Shown: positions 36,796 to 46,138 of the stretch, one piece after another
How the letters are laid out: each line of letters starts with the position of its first letter
How positions within the stretch are numbered: the first letter of the stretch is position 1
Assembly (NCBI RefSeq): GCF_023283845.1
Contig: NZ_JAKILC010000005.1
Location: 124,001-188,000, forward strand
Length of the DNA stretch: 64,000 nucleotides
DNA from: Shewanella marinintestina
GTDB taxonomy: Bacteria; Pseudomonadota; Gammaproteobacteria; Enterobacterales; Shewanellaceae
Direction: 5' to 3'
The notes under the pieces: model-generated
The model's input: only the letters and a program-made list of their open reading frames with translations
Told to the model about the DNA's origin: nothing
Database searches by the model: none
Translations under genes and position numbers: made by a program

Positions 36796-37036
36796 ATGGT
36801 CACACTCCTTCTATTTTAAGCTGCCCTTTATAAGGCTGTGCTTTATAACAATAAGATATCCTTAGCATTTTTGCGAAAGATGAATTTTAAGTTCTATTTG
36901 AGACTACTCATCTTTGGCTACTTATACAAGTGACTTATATCTAAATATGTGTATAAAAATGTCTGCTTTGTCGCAAAATTAATACAAATATCAATACAAA
37001 CTGCTTAATAGTAAAGCATATGCTTGTGACAGTAAC

Positions 37037-37213
37037 ATGACTGCCAAAAAAGATGATTTAACCTGTGAGATAACGCTTATGTGGGGATCAAACGACGAAT
37101 CGTGGATTTTACAAAAAGGCGGTGACTTCTATCTAAAAGGGTCTATCTTAAAAACTGAGCGAATTATATGCGGCAGGGAAAGATTGTCAAGAGATTATTT
37201 GGAATCAACGTGA
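37037..37213 (+). CDS. Possible very short gene (58 aa), unknown
   Basis: A 58-codon frame, MTAKKDDLTCEITLMWGSND at the start and ERLSRDYLEST at the end, with a protein-like composition and two cysteines. The site before the ATG is weak (GTGACAG), so expression is uncertain. It stops 99 bp before the mscS-family gene on the same strand and could be its upstream partner or chance. No family recognised. Confidence 0.38.
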   Translation: MTAKKDDLTCEITLMWGSNDESWILQKGGDFYLKGSILKTERIICGRERLSRDYLEST

Positions 37214-37312
37214 ATTTTTTATTTTAATCAAGTGTTAACATCAGGTTAAAGATTGCTAGAATGAACAATACTTGCGATCAGCGCAAGCTATAGTCCTGTT
37301 AATGGAGTATTC

Positions 37313-38917
37313 ATGTTACGAATTATCTCGCTACTTATTCTATTCAGCGCTTTGCTGCTTTCTTTACCTGCATCAAGTTCTAGTGTGTTGTCAGCTACAA
37401 AAGAAACACAGCAGACTGAACCGCAAACACTGGCTGTTAAAGAGGTATCTTATGATTATCAAGATAGTCTCTTTAGAGATACGCCTAGAGGTGCGTTAGC
37501 AGGCTTGTTTGAAGCTGCGTTTGAGCAAAACTATGACAAAGCCGCAAAATATTTAGACTTACGTTATCTGCCTGACGATATGGATGCTGATCTTGGTCCT
37601 GAATATGCAAAACAGCTTATTGCTATCATTGAACGTAATATATGGGTTAATTTACAAGAGGTTAATGATACTCCTGAGGGAACTAGTGGCGATCAGCTGC
37701 CAAATTACCGTGATGCATTTGGTCGGGTTGAAGTAAAAGGTAACCACATTACCCTGTTGTTACAAAAGGTGCCTAATAAACAATTAGGTTCTATCTGGAA
37801 GGTGTCAAATGCTACCGTTGCTAAAGTCCCTTTATTATATAGCGAGCTGGGTTATGGACCGGTCGTTGAGTGGTTTGTAAAGCATGTGCCTGCAGGACAC
37901 TTATTTAAATTAAACCTATGGGAATGGGCTCTACTTGGTTGCTATTTTATTTTAGCAATGCTGGTGGTTATTCCTATTACCTGGATTGCGAAAAAACTGA
38001 TATTACGCAGCGAGTATCAATATAAAGCCGATGTAGCACATCTGGCTGTCGGGCCTTTTCGTTTTCTTGTCGCATTATTGCTAGTAAGAGCATGGATGGC
38101 GCATACCACCTTATCTGCTAATGTGATAGCGGTAGTTAATACGGGGGTATTGCTGTTAATCGCAGTGGTGTGGTTCATTTGGTCACTGACAGATGTCATT
38201 CAAAATAGTTTGCGTTTGCGTTGGATTAGCAAAGGTAATAGCCAAAGTGCATCATTGTTACGGCCTCTTGCAAATTTCACCCGAGTGATTTTAGTTGCGC
38301 TTGCTGTATTGATTTGGTTAGAGCATTTAGGATTTGATGCCTCCACTATTTTAGCAGGACTTGGAATTGGCGGTATAGCCGTAGCTTTAGCATCGAAACA
38401 GTCTATTGAAAACTTTATAGGGACTATCACTCTATATTCATCAGCCCCCATTAAAGTAGGCAATGTTGGTAGGTTTGGCAGTATTACTGGTACGGTTGAA
38501 GAGATTGGTTTGCGTTGCACTCGGATCAGAACGATTGATCGCAGTGTCATTAATGTGCCTAACGCGCGCTTATCTGAAATGGATATTGAGAATATCTCAG
38601 AGCGTGAAAAAATCCGTCTGAAAACGGATATTCGCTTGGATTATCAAACGAGCGCTGAACAAATACATCTTATTATTGATGATATTCGAGCTTTATTAGA
38701 ACAACATGAAAAAGTAGAAGAAAGCCCTTTGCGGGTAACGTTTAAAGGGTTTGGCTTATATGGCTTGCAGTTAAATGTATTTGCTTATATTGGCACAACT
38801 GACTTTGCAGAATTTCAATTGGTATCTGAAGAGCTGCACTTTGGAATTATGAATGTAGTGAGTAAACATGGCTCACGCATTGTACCAGTGGTGCCGGTAG
38901 CGGCAGCCCAAAGTTAG
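37313..38917 (+). CDS. MscS-family mechanosensitive channel with periplasmic N-terminal domain
   Basis: A 534-aa channel. A signal peptide (residues 1-25) is followed by a periplasmic domain of about 170 residues with DTPRGALAGLFEAAFEQNYDKA. Five hydrophobic stretches then lead to the pore helix, ILAGLGIGGIAVALASKQSIENFIGTI, typical of MscS TM3. The beta domain (APIKVGNVGRFGSITGTVEEIGLRCTRIRT) and C-terminal alpha/beta domain complete the fold. The extra N-terminal part and length place it with the YbdG/YnaI-like larger members rather than minimal MscS. Such channels release solutes on hypo-osmotic shock. It has its own promoter region and terminator. Confidence 0.9.
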   Translation: MLRIISLLILFSALLLSLPASSSSVLSATKETQQTEPQTLAVKEVSYDYQDSLFRDTPRGALAGLFEAAFEQNYDKAAKYLDLRYLPDDMDADLGPEYAKQLIAIIERNIWVNLQEVNDTPEGTSGDQLPNYRDAFGRVEVKGNHITLLLQKVPNKQLGSIWKVSNATVAKVPLLYSELGYGPVVEWFVKHVPAGHLFKLNLWEWALLGCYFILAMLVVIPITWIAKKLILRSEYQYKADVAHLAVGPFRFLVALLLVRAWMAHTTLSANVIAVVNTGVLLLIAVVWFIWSLTDVIQNSLRLRWISKGNSQSASLLRPLANFTRVILVALAVLIWLEHLGFDASTILAGLGIGGIAVALASKQSIENFIGTITLYSSAPIKVGNVGRFGSITGTVEEIGLRCTRIRTIDRSVINVPNARLSEMDIENISEREKIRLKTDIRLDYQTSAEQIHLIIDDIRALLEQHEKVEESPLRVTFKGFGLYGLQLNVFAYIGTTDFAEFQLVSEELHFGIMNVVSKHGSRIVPVVPVAAAQS

Positions 38918-38947
38918 TTTGCATTGCAAAGGGAAGAATATACAAAT

Positions 38948-38974
38948 AAAAAGGTCGCGAATGCGACCTTTTTT
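38948..38974. terminator. Bidirectional terminator between the MscS-family and anti-sigma genes
   Basis: The stem AAAAAGGTCGC (38948-38958) / GCGACCTTTTT (38963-38973) with a 4-nt loop lies between convergent genes. Confidence 0.87.
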
Positions 38975-39013
38975 AACAGAGCTTGATTTGTGAGGCCAAA
39001 TGTAGCTGGCAGT

Positions 39014-39676
39014 TTAATATATCAACTCACCAATCGGGTTTAGAATTTTACTAATCCCTTTGGTAAAGTGCAGAGGCGCATCAACTACTGTATAGCATAG
39101 ACAGCCATTTAGGGTTTTTGGTGAATGTTGATGTGCAGCATCGAGCTCAATGAAATCCCCAGGAACATACTGGCTAAATTCATCTTCAAAATTACCATCT
39201 AATAGTAGGGTGATCTCTCGTCCAGTGTGAGTATGTTCAGGGATCTCGCCATTAGCATCGATATGCAACAAACTAGAACGAGCATTGTCATCATCAGCAT
39301 CCAAACGCATACGACTGATTTTACCGAAGCCACTCCAGGATTGATCTACTTGCTGAGTAAATGCCTTTGGTAAGCTGTATTGATTACCTTTTACTTCAAC
39401 AACGGCGCGTGGAGTTGGTGGATTAAAGGGTGCAACTTCTAACTGGGTGATTTGATTAAGCATATCGCTGAAGTCAATATTAGCAAACGTGTCAACAGCC
39501 ACCGAGACTTCAGGTTGTAAATTCTTCTGAGCGAGCTTTTCAGTCATTTTAGCTACTTTTTCATTACAGATCGGGCAAAGTTCACAATGAGCAGAAACCG
39601 CAGTAGCTAAACCAAGATGAAGTTGTCCGTTAACGTGTTGCAAAAGCATTTCGTCTTTTGGATGGTATTTAATCAT
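39014..39676 (-). CDS. ChrR-type cupin anti-sigma factor
   Basis: A 220-aa zinc anti-sigma factor. The N-terminal anti-sigma domain carries the zinc motif HCELCPIC (His-X3-Cys-X2-Cys) near residue 30. The C-terminal cupin domain (about 120-205) has SSLLHIDANGEIPEHTHTGREITLLLDG and VPGDFIELDAAHQHSP. This is the two-domain layout of ChrR, which holds an ECF sigma factor inactive and, in Rhodobacter, releases it on singlet-oxygen stress. Its start overlaps the sigma gene's 3' end by 8 bp, so the two are translationally coupled. Confidence 0.9.
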   Translation of the reverse strand: MIKYHPKDEMLLQHVNGQLHLGLATAVSAHCELCPICNEKVAKMTEKLAQKNLQPEVSVAVDTFANIDFSDMLNQITQLEVAPFNPPTPRAVVEVKGNQYSLPKAFTQQVDQSWSGFGKISRMRLDADDDNARSSLLHIDANGEIPEHTHTGREITLLLDGNFEDEFSQYVPGDFIELDAAHQHSPKTLNGCLCYTVVDAPLHFTKGISKILNPIGELIY

Positions 39677-40241
39677 AGTGTTTCTCCAAAATACTTCTCA
39701 GTTTGACGAGGCCTAATCTGAGTCGCGACTTTATAGTACCTAACGGGACGCTTAATTTGCTGGAAAGTTCCTGCTGGCTTAACTCTTGTAAATAGATGCC
39801 TTTCACTACTTGCCTTTGTAGCGGTGGCAAGGCATCAACATGCTTGAGTAATTTGGCTGTAAGTATATGGTCTTCGTGTTCAGTTGCTTCGGGAGTTTCG
39901 AATACAGGCCAAATATCGTCACCAAAGGTGTCTTCTTTGTTATGCTGGACCTTGCGTAGCATATCAAAACAGCGATTACGCATAATGGTAAACACCCATG
40001 TTGTAATCGCACCTTTGTCTGCGTCAAACAAATGAGCTTTGGTCCAAACTGTGGTCATGGTTTCCTGCACTAGATCCATTGCCGAACCTTGGCTAGCCAA
40101 TTTTTGATTACCAAAGTTTAAAATTTTGGGCGCAAAATAGCTGAAAAGCTCAGCATATGCGGACTTGTCGCGGTTATTAGCCACATTAACTAAATGCGCA
40201 GTCAGCTCGGTTAGCAAGGTGTCTGGTTTATTGTCATCCAT
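39669..40241 (-). CDS. ECF RNA polymerase sigma factor, ChrR-partnered (ECF11 type)
   Basis: About 190 aa from MDDNKPDT. Region 2 contains YFAPKILNFG, MDLVQETMTTVWTKAHLFD and TWVFTIMRNRCFDMLRK. Region 4 contains LPPLQRQVVKGIYLQELSQQ and the HTH PLGTIKSRLRLGLVKLR. The adjacent ChrR-type gene identifies the group whose members answer photo-oxidative stress. The frame runs upstream to GTG 40322 and ATG 40313, and those starts cannot be excluded. I prefer 40241 because the conserved part begins there. A matching promoter with TGATCC and CGTAT elements lies upstream, implying autoregulation. Confidence 0.88.
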   Translation of the reverse strand: MDDNKPDTLLTELTAHLVNVANNRDKSAYAELFSYFAPKILNFGNQKLASQGSAMDLVQETMTTVWTKAHLFDADKGAITTWVFTIMRNRCFDMLRKVQHNKEDTFGDDIWPVFETPEATEHEDHILTAKLLKHVDALPPLQRQVVKGIYLQELSQQELSSKLSVPLGTIKSRLRLGLVKLRSILEKHYD

Positions 40242-40370
40242 AGAGTGCTTATTTTGCCTGTTGTAAGCTTTATCATAACCACTTTGGCGACATTGTGATT
40301 GAATATTTTGCATTATTCCCACTTTTGTTATGGAAGGCGGAGCCGTTCTGTGCCGAAACGTGTTACATCG

Positions 40371-40397
40371 ATACGTAGCTTTTAAACCCTTGGATCA
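40371..40397 (-). promoter_or_regulatory. Candidate self-recognised ECF promoter of the sigma/anti-sigma operon
   Basis: On the minus strand TGATCC (40397-40392) is followed after exactly 16 nt by CGTAT (40375-40371). This is the -35/-10 arrangement I recall for RpoE-ChrR-type ECF factors. It precedes the sigma gene by 50-130 bp depending on the start used. Confidence 0.72.
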
Positions 40398-40482
40398 CTT
40401 TTATTGTGATTTTGTTTTGTTCAACTAAAATAGCGAGTTCTGAATGCAGTTGATAGGCTGCGATAAAGTATTGTTGACGGCG

Positions 40483-41034
40483 TTACTTTAAAACATTGCT
40501 CAACATGGTTAGCGCGAGTTGATGGTCTTTGGCTGCTATGCAGTGTTGTTTCTCTGCTGGAGTAAGAGGTAAGATCTCGATCCATCGCTGGCAAACCCAA
40601 GTTAAGTTGTTAAAGTCATCTAATGTATATTGGCTTAGATGCTCTGGATATTCGGCTAATAGGTCTTTCAAAATTGTGGTGAATTTCTGTTGCGCTGCAG
40701 AGATAGGCTGAGACTTCCAACAAGGGACTAAAGTAACGTTACCTCTTTTTAAGCCATCCTCTTCAATAATATAAGTGCCTAATTCGAACTTTTCTATTCC
40801 GACGATTGTTACCCCTAATAAACCGTCTTCTAAGGTTTCAAAGTCAACTATTTTACATCGCGTCCCCATGGGCAGCAGTGTTTTTCCGTCTTCTGCTAAC
40901 ATACAAGCACCAAAGCCTGAGTCATTTTGTAATGACTCTTTCACTAGTCTTTGGTATCTCGCCTCAAAGATCCTCAGCTTGATAAAGCCATCGGGCAGAA
41001 TACATATTTGCAGTGGAAAAAGCGGTAGTTTCAT
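40483..41034 (-). CDS. LON substrate-binding-domain protein
   Basis: A 183-aa protein consisting only of a Lon N-terminal domain: MKLPLFPLQICILPDGFIKLRIFEARYQRLVKE, GFGACMLAEDG, GTRCKIVDFETLEDGLLGVTI, and a C-terminal helical part. The AAA+ and protease parts of Lon are absent, as normal for this stand-alone family. It may bind unfolded substrates or partners, but no function is established. It is transcribed in the same direction as the sigma operon but is separated from it by 160 bp holding the ECF promoter. Confidence 0.87.
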   Translation of the reverse strand: MKLPLFPLQICILPDGFIKLRIFEARYQRLVKESLQNDSGFGACMLAEDGKTLLPMGTRCKIVDFETLEDGLLGVTIVGIEKFELGTYIIEEDGLKRGNVTLVPCWKSQPISAAQQKFTTILKDLLAEYPEHLSQYTLDDFNNLTWVCQRWIEILPLTPAEKQHCIAAKDHQLALTMLSNVLK

Positions 41035-41240
41035 AATACTTCATTCGGTAGTGGACTGGTGATGGATACGCTGAACAAGACCGACGCGATCAGTTTATTT
41101 ATGCCTTTTACTGATGAGTTGGTTTGTCAACAACATGGCATTTAATGATGGCTTCAAACTAAATTTGTGGCATAGGTACATGATTAAATTGTTAAATCGT
41201 TATAGTCTTAGGGAAATATAAAGAATTTTAAGGAGCGCTA

Positions 41241-42185
41241 ATGACTCAGATGTTGGCAAGTGTCGATCAAAGGACCAAGTTAGTTGGTGAGAATCGGCTT
41301 GAGTTATTGTTGTTTCGAATTAGTGCAACTCAGCTTTTTGCGATTAATGTTTTTAAAGTTAAAGAGGTTGTAAAGGTTCCGCCTTTAAGTACTATGCCAG
41401 GCAGTCATAGCAGTATTATTGGCGTGGCAAATCTTCGCGGTTTATCGATACCCGTAATTGATCTACGAAAAGCCATCGGTTTTAGAGCTTCGGTAATACA
41501 CCCAGAAAGTAACCTTATTGTGACTGAATATAATCGCTCGGTGCAGGGCTTTTTGGTCGATAAAGTCGAGCATATTGTTAATCTAACGTGGGGTGATATC
41601 CTGCCACCACCTAAGACTGTAGGTCGTGATAACTATTTAACAGCAATTACTCGTATTGAATATCAAGACAAACAAGAACTAGTGTCTATTATTGACGTTG
41701 AGAAAGTACTGGCGGAGATCATTCATTATGATATTCGTTTGTCTGATGGTGTTTTAGATGAGCAGTTATTACCACATATGTATGGTCGAAAGGTGTTAAT
41801 CGCTGATGACTCGGCAACAGCAAGAAGACAGGTACGTGAAACACTTGAACAATTAGGTTTAGAAGTGATTGAGGTATCTGATGGTTTGATGGCGCTGAAG
41901 CAACTACAGCAGTGGTGTAATGAAGGTAAAGTGATAACTGATCATATTTTAATGTTAATCACGGATGCTGAGATGCCTGAAATGGATGGTTATAAGCTAA
42001 CCCATGAAGTGCGCAGTGATAAACGTATGGCGGATTTGTTTATTACCTTAAATACGTCGTTAAGTGGTAGTTTCAATAATGCTATGGTCGAGAAAGTCGG
42101 CTGTAATCGATTTATATCGAAATTCCAACCAGACTTACTCGTAGAAGTTGTACAAGAGAGGCTTAAGCAAGCGTTATCGGTTTAG
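41241..42185 (+). CDS. cheV: Chemotaxis coupling protein CheV (CheW-REC)
   Basis: A 314-aa two-domain protein. The N-terminal CheW-like domain (about 15-165) has LLLFRISATQLFAINVFKVKEVV, IIGVANLRGLSIPVIDL and a QELVSIIDVEKVLAE end. The C-terminal receiver domain (about 185-310) has VLIADDSATARRQ acidic residues, phospho-acceptor Asp in LITDAEMPEMDGYKL and conserved Lys in RFISKFQPD. CheV links receptors to CheA with phosphorylation-tuned strength. AAGGAG precedes the ATG at ideal spacing. It is monocistronic here. Confidence 0.92.
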   Translation: MTQMLASVDQRTKLVGENRLELLLFRISATQLFAINVFKVKEVVKVPPLSTMPGSHSSIIGVANLRGLSIPVIDLRKAIGFRASVIHPESNLIVTEYNRSVQGFLVDKVEHIVNLTWGDILPPPKTVGRDNYLTAITRIEYQDKQELVSIIDVEKVLAEIIHYDIRLSDGVLDEQLLPHMYGRKVLIADDSATARRQVRETLEQLGLEVIEVSDGLMALKQLQQWCNEGKVITDHILMLITDAEMPEMDGYKLTHEVRSDKRMADLFITLNTSLSGSFNNAMVEKVGCNRFISKFQPDLLVEVVQERLKQALSV

Positions 42186-42218
42186 ATATTCTGAGATTAT
42201 CAGTGATAGCACGTTTGA

Positions 42219-42863
42219 TTAGTTCGCGTGCTCTTCTCTTAGATCATTTAACACCTGTTTCTTAAGTTCTGGTACGGCAGCAATATTAATCTGGGCAATA
42301 CGTACAGCAAAACCGAACCTATCTTTACCTACAATCGCGATGACATCTTCTAAGAAACGCTTATCTAAAACGAATTGTTTTGCATAGAACTGAATGGCTT
42401 TGCTCACCGAACTATAACTCACACCATCAAAGCTAAAGGATGCATCATAGCCATAGTCGTCAATCAGGACTCCATTGAGGCTTAATGGCCAACCGCTGTA
42501 ATTGACTCGGTCTCGCGCAATTTCGTACATCATCCACGCACTTTTTTTAAATCCGCCAAAAACTTTGTCTTCAAACTCAGATTCTTCAAGTTCTTGCTTG
42601 GTCCAATTTACCCCAATAGCTAAGTGCTTTTCATAAATGCGCATCAACTCGTCCTTTACTGCCATTTTACAATCCCAAATTGATGTGAGCTTATGTTGTT
42701 TAGCGAGTTTAAAGCACTCTTTACAGCAGGGAACAGTTAACGATGAGTGAGGCGTATAAGTTTCTTTCAAATAGCTCAATTGTTGGTTACTCGGCTCACC
42801 ACAGAACCAGCAACAATGTCTACGATCAAAGGGGATATCGATTAATGGTGCGAGATCTAGCAC
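42219..42863 (-). CDS. Hypothetical zinc-ribbon-like protein
   Basis: A 214-aa soluble protein with an N-terminal pair of CxxC elements, RRHCCWFCGEPS and VPCCKECFKLA, which probably bind zinc. The remainder is helical and charged (WTKQELEESEFEDKVFGGFK, MMYEIARDRVNYSGWPLSLN, then a C-terminal helix rich in charged residues). It might be a nuclease- or DNA-associated protein given the ribbon, but I see no HNH or other catalytic signature. Start is GTG with AAGGAA upstream. The gene converges with cheV, 33 bp apart. Confidence 0.65.
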   Translation of the reverse strand: MLDLAPLIDIPFDRRHCCWFCGEPSNQQLSYLKETYTPHSSLTVPCCKECFKLAKQHKLTSIWDCKMAVKDELMRIYEKHLAIGVNWTKQELEESEFEDKVFGGFKKSAWMMYEIARDRVNYSGWPLSLNGVLIDDYGYDASFSFDGVSYSSVSKAIQFYAKQFVLDKRFLEDVIAIVGKDRFGFAVRIAQINIAAVPELKKQVLNDLREEHAN

Positions 42864-43013
42864 AAATGGTTTCCTTTTTTAGCCCTGTGATGCACTGGGC
42901 ATGGTTTACTACCAAGCAAAAACACGAGGAGCGTAAACAAGAAAACGCACAATGGGTTAGATTGTGCGCTTTGGTGTAAAGGTTGTTACTTCATCACAGA
43001 AGAATGAGATTGG

Positions 43014-43373
43014 TTACTCTTTTTCAACGTCTACAAGTGAAGTTGCTAGTACGATAGGATCAACTTCTTGACAGTCATGGTCGGCAATCCAGTCAACACC
43101 AATCAACACGCCATCGTCATTTAGATCGCTAACCCAGAACTCTAGGAATTCTTCTAAGGTAATTGCAACCGCTGTGTAACCTTCCCATTCGTCAGTGCAG
43201 TGGCTTTTTGCTTGCGCTTCTTCAGACCATAAAGGCATCACGTCCGTGGCTTCATATTCAGAAGAATCACAAACTACCCAGCCTTCGCCGCTTTCATCTT
43301 GTAGGCCCCAAACAACTTGAGATAATTTTACGTTGTTGATGAAGCTTTCTAATGCAGGAGTCATTTCAGTCAT
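43014..43373 (-). CDS. DUF2750 family protein
   Basis: A 119-aa acidic cytosolic protein. The order of conserved blocks matches DUF2750: QVVWGLQDESGEGWVVCDS, VMPLWSEEAQAKSHCTDEWE, and ITLEEFLEFWVSDLNDDGV followed by LIGVDW. The function of the family is unknown. A strong upstream site (AGAG...ATG) is present. The 375 bp to the next gene (43374-43748) form a divergent promoter region in which I see no further gene. Confidence 0.83.
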   Translation of the reverse strand: MTEMTPALESFINNVKLSQVVWGLQDESGEGWVVCDSSEYEATDVMPLWSEEAQAKSHCTDEWEGYTAVAITLEEFLEFWVSDLNDDGVLIGVDWIADHDCQEVDPIVLATSLVDVEKE

Positions 43374-43748
43374 GATTAATCTCTTGTTTGGTTAGGTATA
43401 AATGAGGCTTTACTCAATGGCTAATAGTCTGCATTTGGCTTAGCATTTTAGCAAGTCATTTAGCGTATTTATCTACCGAGACAAAAGCACTATCGTTAGT
43501 AAGGATTATAGGTTTAGGTCGCTAATTAGCCAATTGAAACACAATCATCATTTAGCGGTAATAATTAAGTTAATTTAGTCTATATTATGCAGCTATCATA
43601 GTATGATATTTTACAAAGGCTTTAGCATTCATGCCTCATCGCCGGCGTTGGTGATTTATTCAACCAAGGAAGTTAACTAATTTTAAGGTAGAGTTAATTA
43701 AACCGCGTCACTTTATACGTTACAGTCATCATTTTTGGGAGTCTTCTA

Positions 43749-44936
43749 TTGTTTAAATCAATCCCCCTGGCTACAGCGCTTCTTCTAACGAGTTCAGCAA
43801 CACTCGCGAACGAACAGCCTAATTGGGCCACATGTATCGCAGACCTACAAAAAACGGCAAAGTCTGAAGGTTTATCACAACAAACGATTGATACCACTCT
43901 TGCCAATGTTAAATTTGTGCCAAGAGTGATAGAGCTCGATAATAAACAACCAGAGTTTAGTCAGTCTTTTGAAAATTATTTTACCAAACGCGTTACTGAC
44001 TGGCGAGTTGAACAGGGACGTAAGCTTTATAAAGAGCATAAAGTTCTGCTAGATAAGCTTGCAAAAGAATACGGCGTGCCACCGCAATATCTGCTTGCGT
44101 TTTGGGGGCTTGAAACTAACTTTGGCTCTTATAAAGGTAAAATGCCTGTATTGGACTCTTTGGCTACTTTAGCTTGTGATCCCCGTCGTAGTCGCTATTT
44201 TACCCAAGAGTTGATGCAAGCTCTTAAGCTAAAAGAGCGTTACAATTTTGCCGAAACAGATATGGTTGGCTCTTGGGCTGGTGCTATGGGGCATACCCAG
44301 TTTATGCCGTCAGCTTACGCCGAGTATGCTGTAGATGGTGATGGCGACGGAAAAGCTGATTTATGGAATAGCACCACAGACGCATTGACGTCAGCTGCTC
44401 ACTTTTTGCAAAACTTAGGATGGAAACGCAATGAACGATGGGGTAGGGAAGTGACACTACCCGCTGACTTTTCGTACACGCATCTTGGTAAGGCCGAAGC
44501 ACAACCATTAACACGTTGGGCTGAGCTTGGGATCAAGCAAACTAGTGGTTTGCCGTTGAGTACGCCAGATATGCAAGCAGCGCTTTACTTACCATCTGGC
44601 CATACCGGCCCTGCTTTTCTAGGTTATGACAATTTTGATGTAATTATGCGCTGGAATCGCTCTACATTTTATGCCATAGCTGTAGGTCATCTTGCAGACA
44701 GAATTAATGGTGCGGTGGCATTAAAAGTGGCTCCACCTAAAATGCCAAACCTTAGTCGCGCTAGAGTTAAAGAGTTACAAATCCAATTGAATGATCGTGG
44801 TTATGATGTCGGTAAACCAGATGGTATTTTGGGCTCTAAGTCTGTTAAAGGTTTGCAAGCGTACCAAAAATCACAAGGTTTAGTTGCAGACGGATACCCT
44901 GATGAGTCTACATTTAAGGCTTTGAATGTTAAATAA
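43749..44936 (+). CDS. Lytic murein transglycosylase, MltB family, with peptidoglycan-binding domain
   Basis: A 395-aa exported enzyme that cleaves glycan strands of murein to form 1,6-anhydro ends. A signal peptide ends at about TLANE. The SLT_2/MltB catalytic domain (about 30-320) carries the catalytic Glu in FWGLETNFGSYKG and GAMGHTQFMPSAYAEYAVDG. A C-terminal PG_binding_1 domain (about 335-393) reads ELQIQLNDRGYDVGKPDG with ILGSKSVKGLQAYQ. No lipobox is seen, unlike E. coli MltB, so it is probably soluble in the periplasm. Start is TTG behind GGGAG. Confidence 0.9.
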   Translation: MFKSIPLATALLLTSSATLANEQPNWATCIADLQKTAKSEGLSQQTIDTTLANVKFVPRVIELDNKQPEFSQSFENYFTKRVTDWRVEQGRKLYKEHKVLLDKLAKEYGVPPQYLLAFWGLETNFGSYKGKMPVLDSLATLACDPRRSRYFTQELMQALKLKERYNFAETDMVGSWAGAMGHTQFMPSAYAEYAVDGDGDGKADLWNSTTDALTSAAHFLQNLGWKRNERWGREVTLPADFSYTHLGKAEAQPLTRWAELGIKQTSGLPLSTPDMQAALYLPSGHTGPAFLGYDNFDVIMRWNRSTFYAIAVGHLADRINGAVALKVAPPKMPNLSRARVKELQIQLNDRGYDVGKPDGILGSKSVKGLQAYQKSQGLVADGYPDESTFKALNVK

Positions 44937-45036
44937 CTCACCTTATATGCAAAGCTTTTATACAAAGGTTGTCGCTGTAGGTTAGTCAACAAAATTTAAG
45001 TGACACTTGAAATTTGGGCTACTAGGTAAGACATAG

Positions 45037-45067
45037 AAGATGCAATCATAAAGATTGCATCTTTTTT
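45037..45067 (+). terminator. Terminator after the lytic transglycosylase gene
   Basis: The stem AGATGCAATC / GATTGCATCT is followed by TTTTT, about 100 bp past the stop. Confidence 0.85.
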
Positions 45068-45125
45068 ATTGGTCACTTAAATTAGAAACCGCATCGGGTT
45101 AATGAATTAAGTTTATGGGGTTTAC

Positions 45126-45989
45126 ATGGATGATTTAACACACGCTCAGCGACAACGTTTAGCGTTTATTGATTTTAGTTTGCAATATTTTGGTCAAGTA
45201 TCAAGACAAGATATGATCACTAAGTTTGCAACAGGTCTTGCAGCCGCTACCCGTGATTTTCAGCTATATAAAACGCTTGCACCAGACAATATGCAATTAG
45301 TCCATCAAACTAAGAGCTATCATCGTCTTAATTCATTTAAACCATTATTTACTCATCAACCTGAATCAATTCTACACGGCCTAGCAAAAGGCTTTGGTGA
45401 TGGGTTATCTCATCCTGTACAACCCAGTGAGGTTTGTATAGATGCTTTGCAACTTATACACCCTGACACAGCGGTTATTGCAGCGTTAATGCGCGCTATC
45501 CAAGATAAAAAAGCGGTTGAGATAACATATGTATCGGTATCATCTGGTGAGAAGTTACGCCAAGTAATTCCTCACGCTTTGATTAATAATGGTCAGCGTT
45601 GGCATGTGCGAGCATTTGATCGCGCTAATAGTATTTTTAGCGATTTTGTTGCGACTCGAATTAAGTCTATCTCGCTAAGTCCAACAGTTGTAGAAGCATC
45701 GGAGTGCTGTGATAGTGATAGGTTTTGGCATCAAGATGTTCAGCTTATTCTGGTGCCACACCCATCGCTAAAGCATCCAGAAGCTATTGAATTAGATTAT
45801 CAAATGCAAGATAAGCAGCTTGTGTTAACTTGCCGAGCTGCATTGGCCGGTTATCTGTTGCGCCAATGGAGTGTGGATTGTTCGGCTAAACATCAAATAG
45901 GTTCGGGTGTTTGTCAGCTTGCATTAGCAAATCATCAGGTACTAAAGCTGATAGAAAACTTGTCTATTGTCCCCGGCGCTAAATACTAA
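45126..45989 (+). CDS. WYL-domain transcriptional regulator (BrxR/CapW-like architecture)
   Basis: A 287-aa predicted DNA-binding regulator. An N-terminal winged helix (about 5-65: AFIDFSLQYFGQVSRQDM, FATGLAAATRDFQLYKTLAP) precedes a linker. The WYL domain (about 120-195) reads AIQDKKAVEITYVSVSSGEK, VIPHALINNGQRWHVRAFD and FVATRI. The C-terminal part resembles a WCX extension. This order is the one seen in BrxR/CapW repressors near BREX and CBASS defence islands, but no defence genes lie nearby here. The ligand may be a nucleotide or nucleic acid as for other WYL proteins. The targets are unknown. Confidence 0.82.
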   Translation: MDDLTHAQRQRLAFIDFSLQYFGQVSRQDMITKFATGLAAATRDFQLYKTLAPDNMQLVHQTKSYHRLNSFKPLFTHQPESILHGLAKGFGDGLSHPVQPSEVCIDALQLIHPDTAVIAALMRAIQDKKAVEITYVSVSSGEKLRQVIPHALINNGQRWHVRAFDRANSIFSDFVATRIKSISLSPTVVEASECCDSDRFWHQDVQLILVPHPSLKHPEAIELDYQMQDKQLVLTCRAALAGYLLRQWSVDCSAKHQIGSGVCQLALANHQVLKLIENLSIVPGAKY

Positions 45990-46138
45990 CTAAACACACT
46001 CTATGTGGCTATAAGCCCTATAGTTTATTACTTTAGAGTTTATCGCCTGCTCATTTACGTTTGGGTAATGCAATAACAGTAGAGCGCAGCTGTCGGTTTT
46101 GGTAAGCTGCTGCCACTAAATTAGAGTTAAGGAATACC

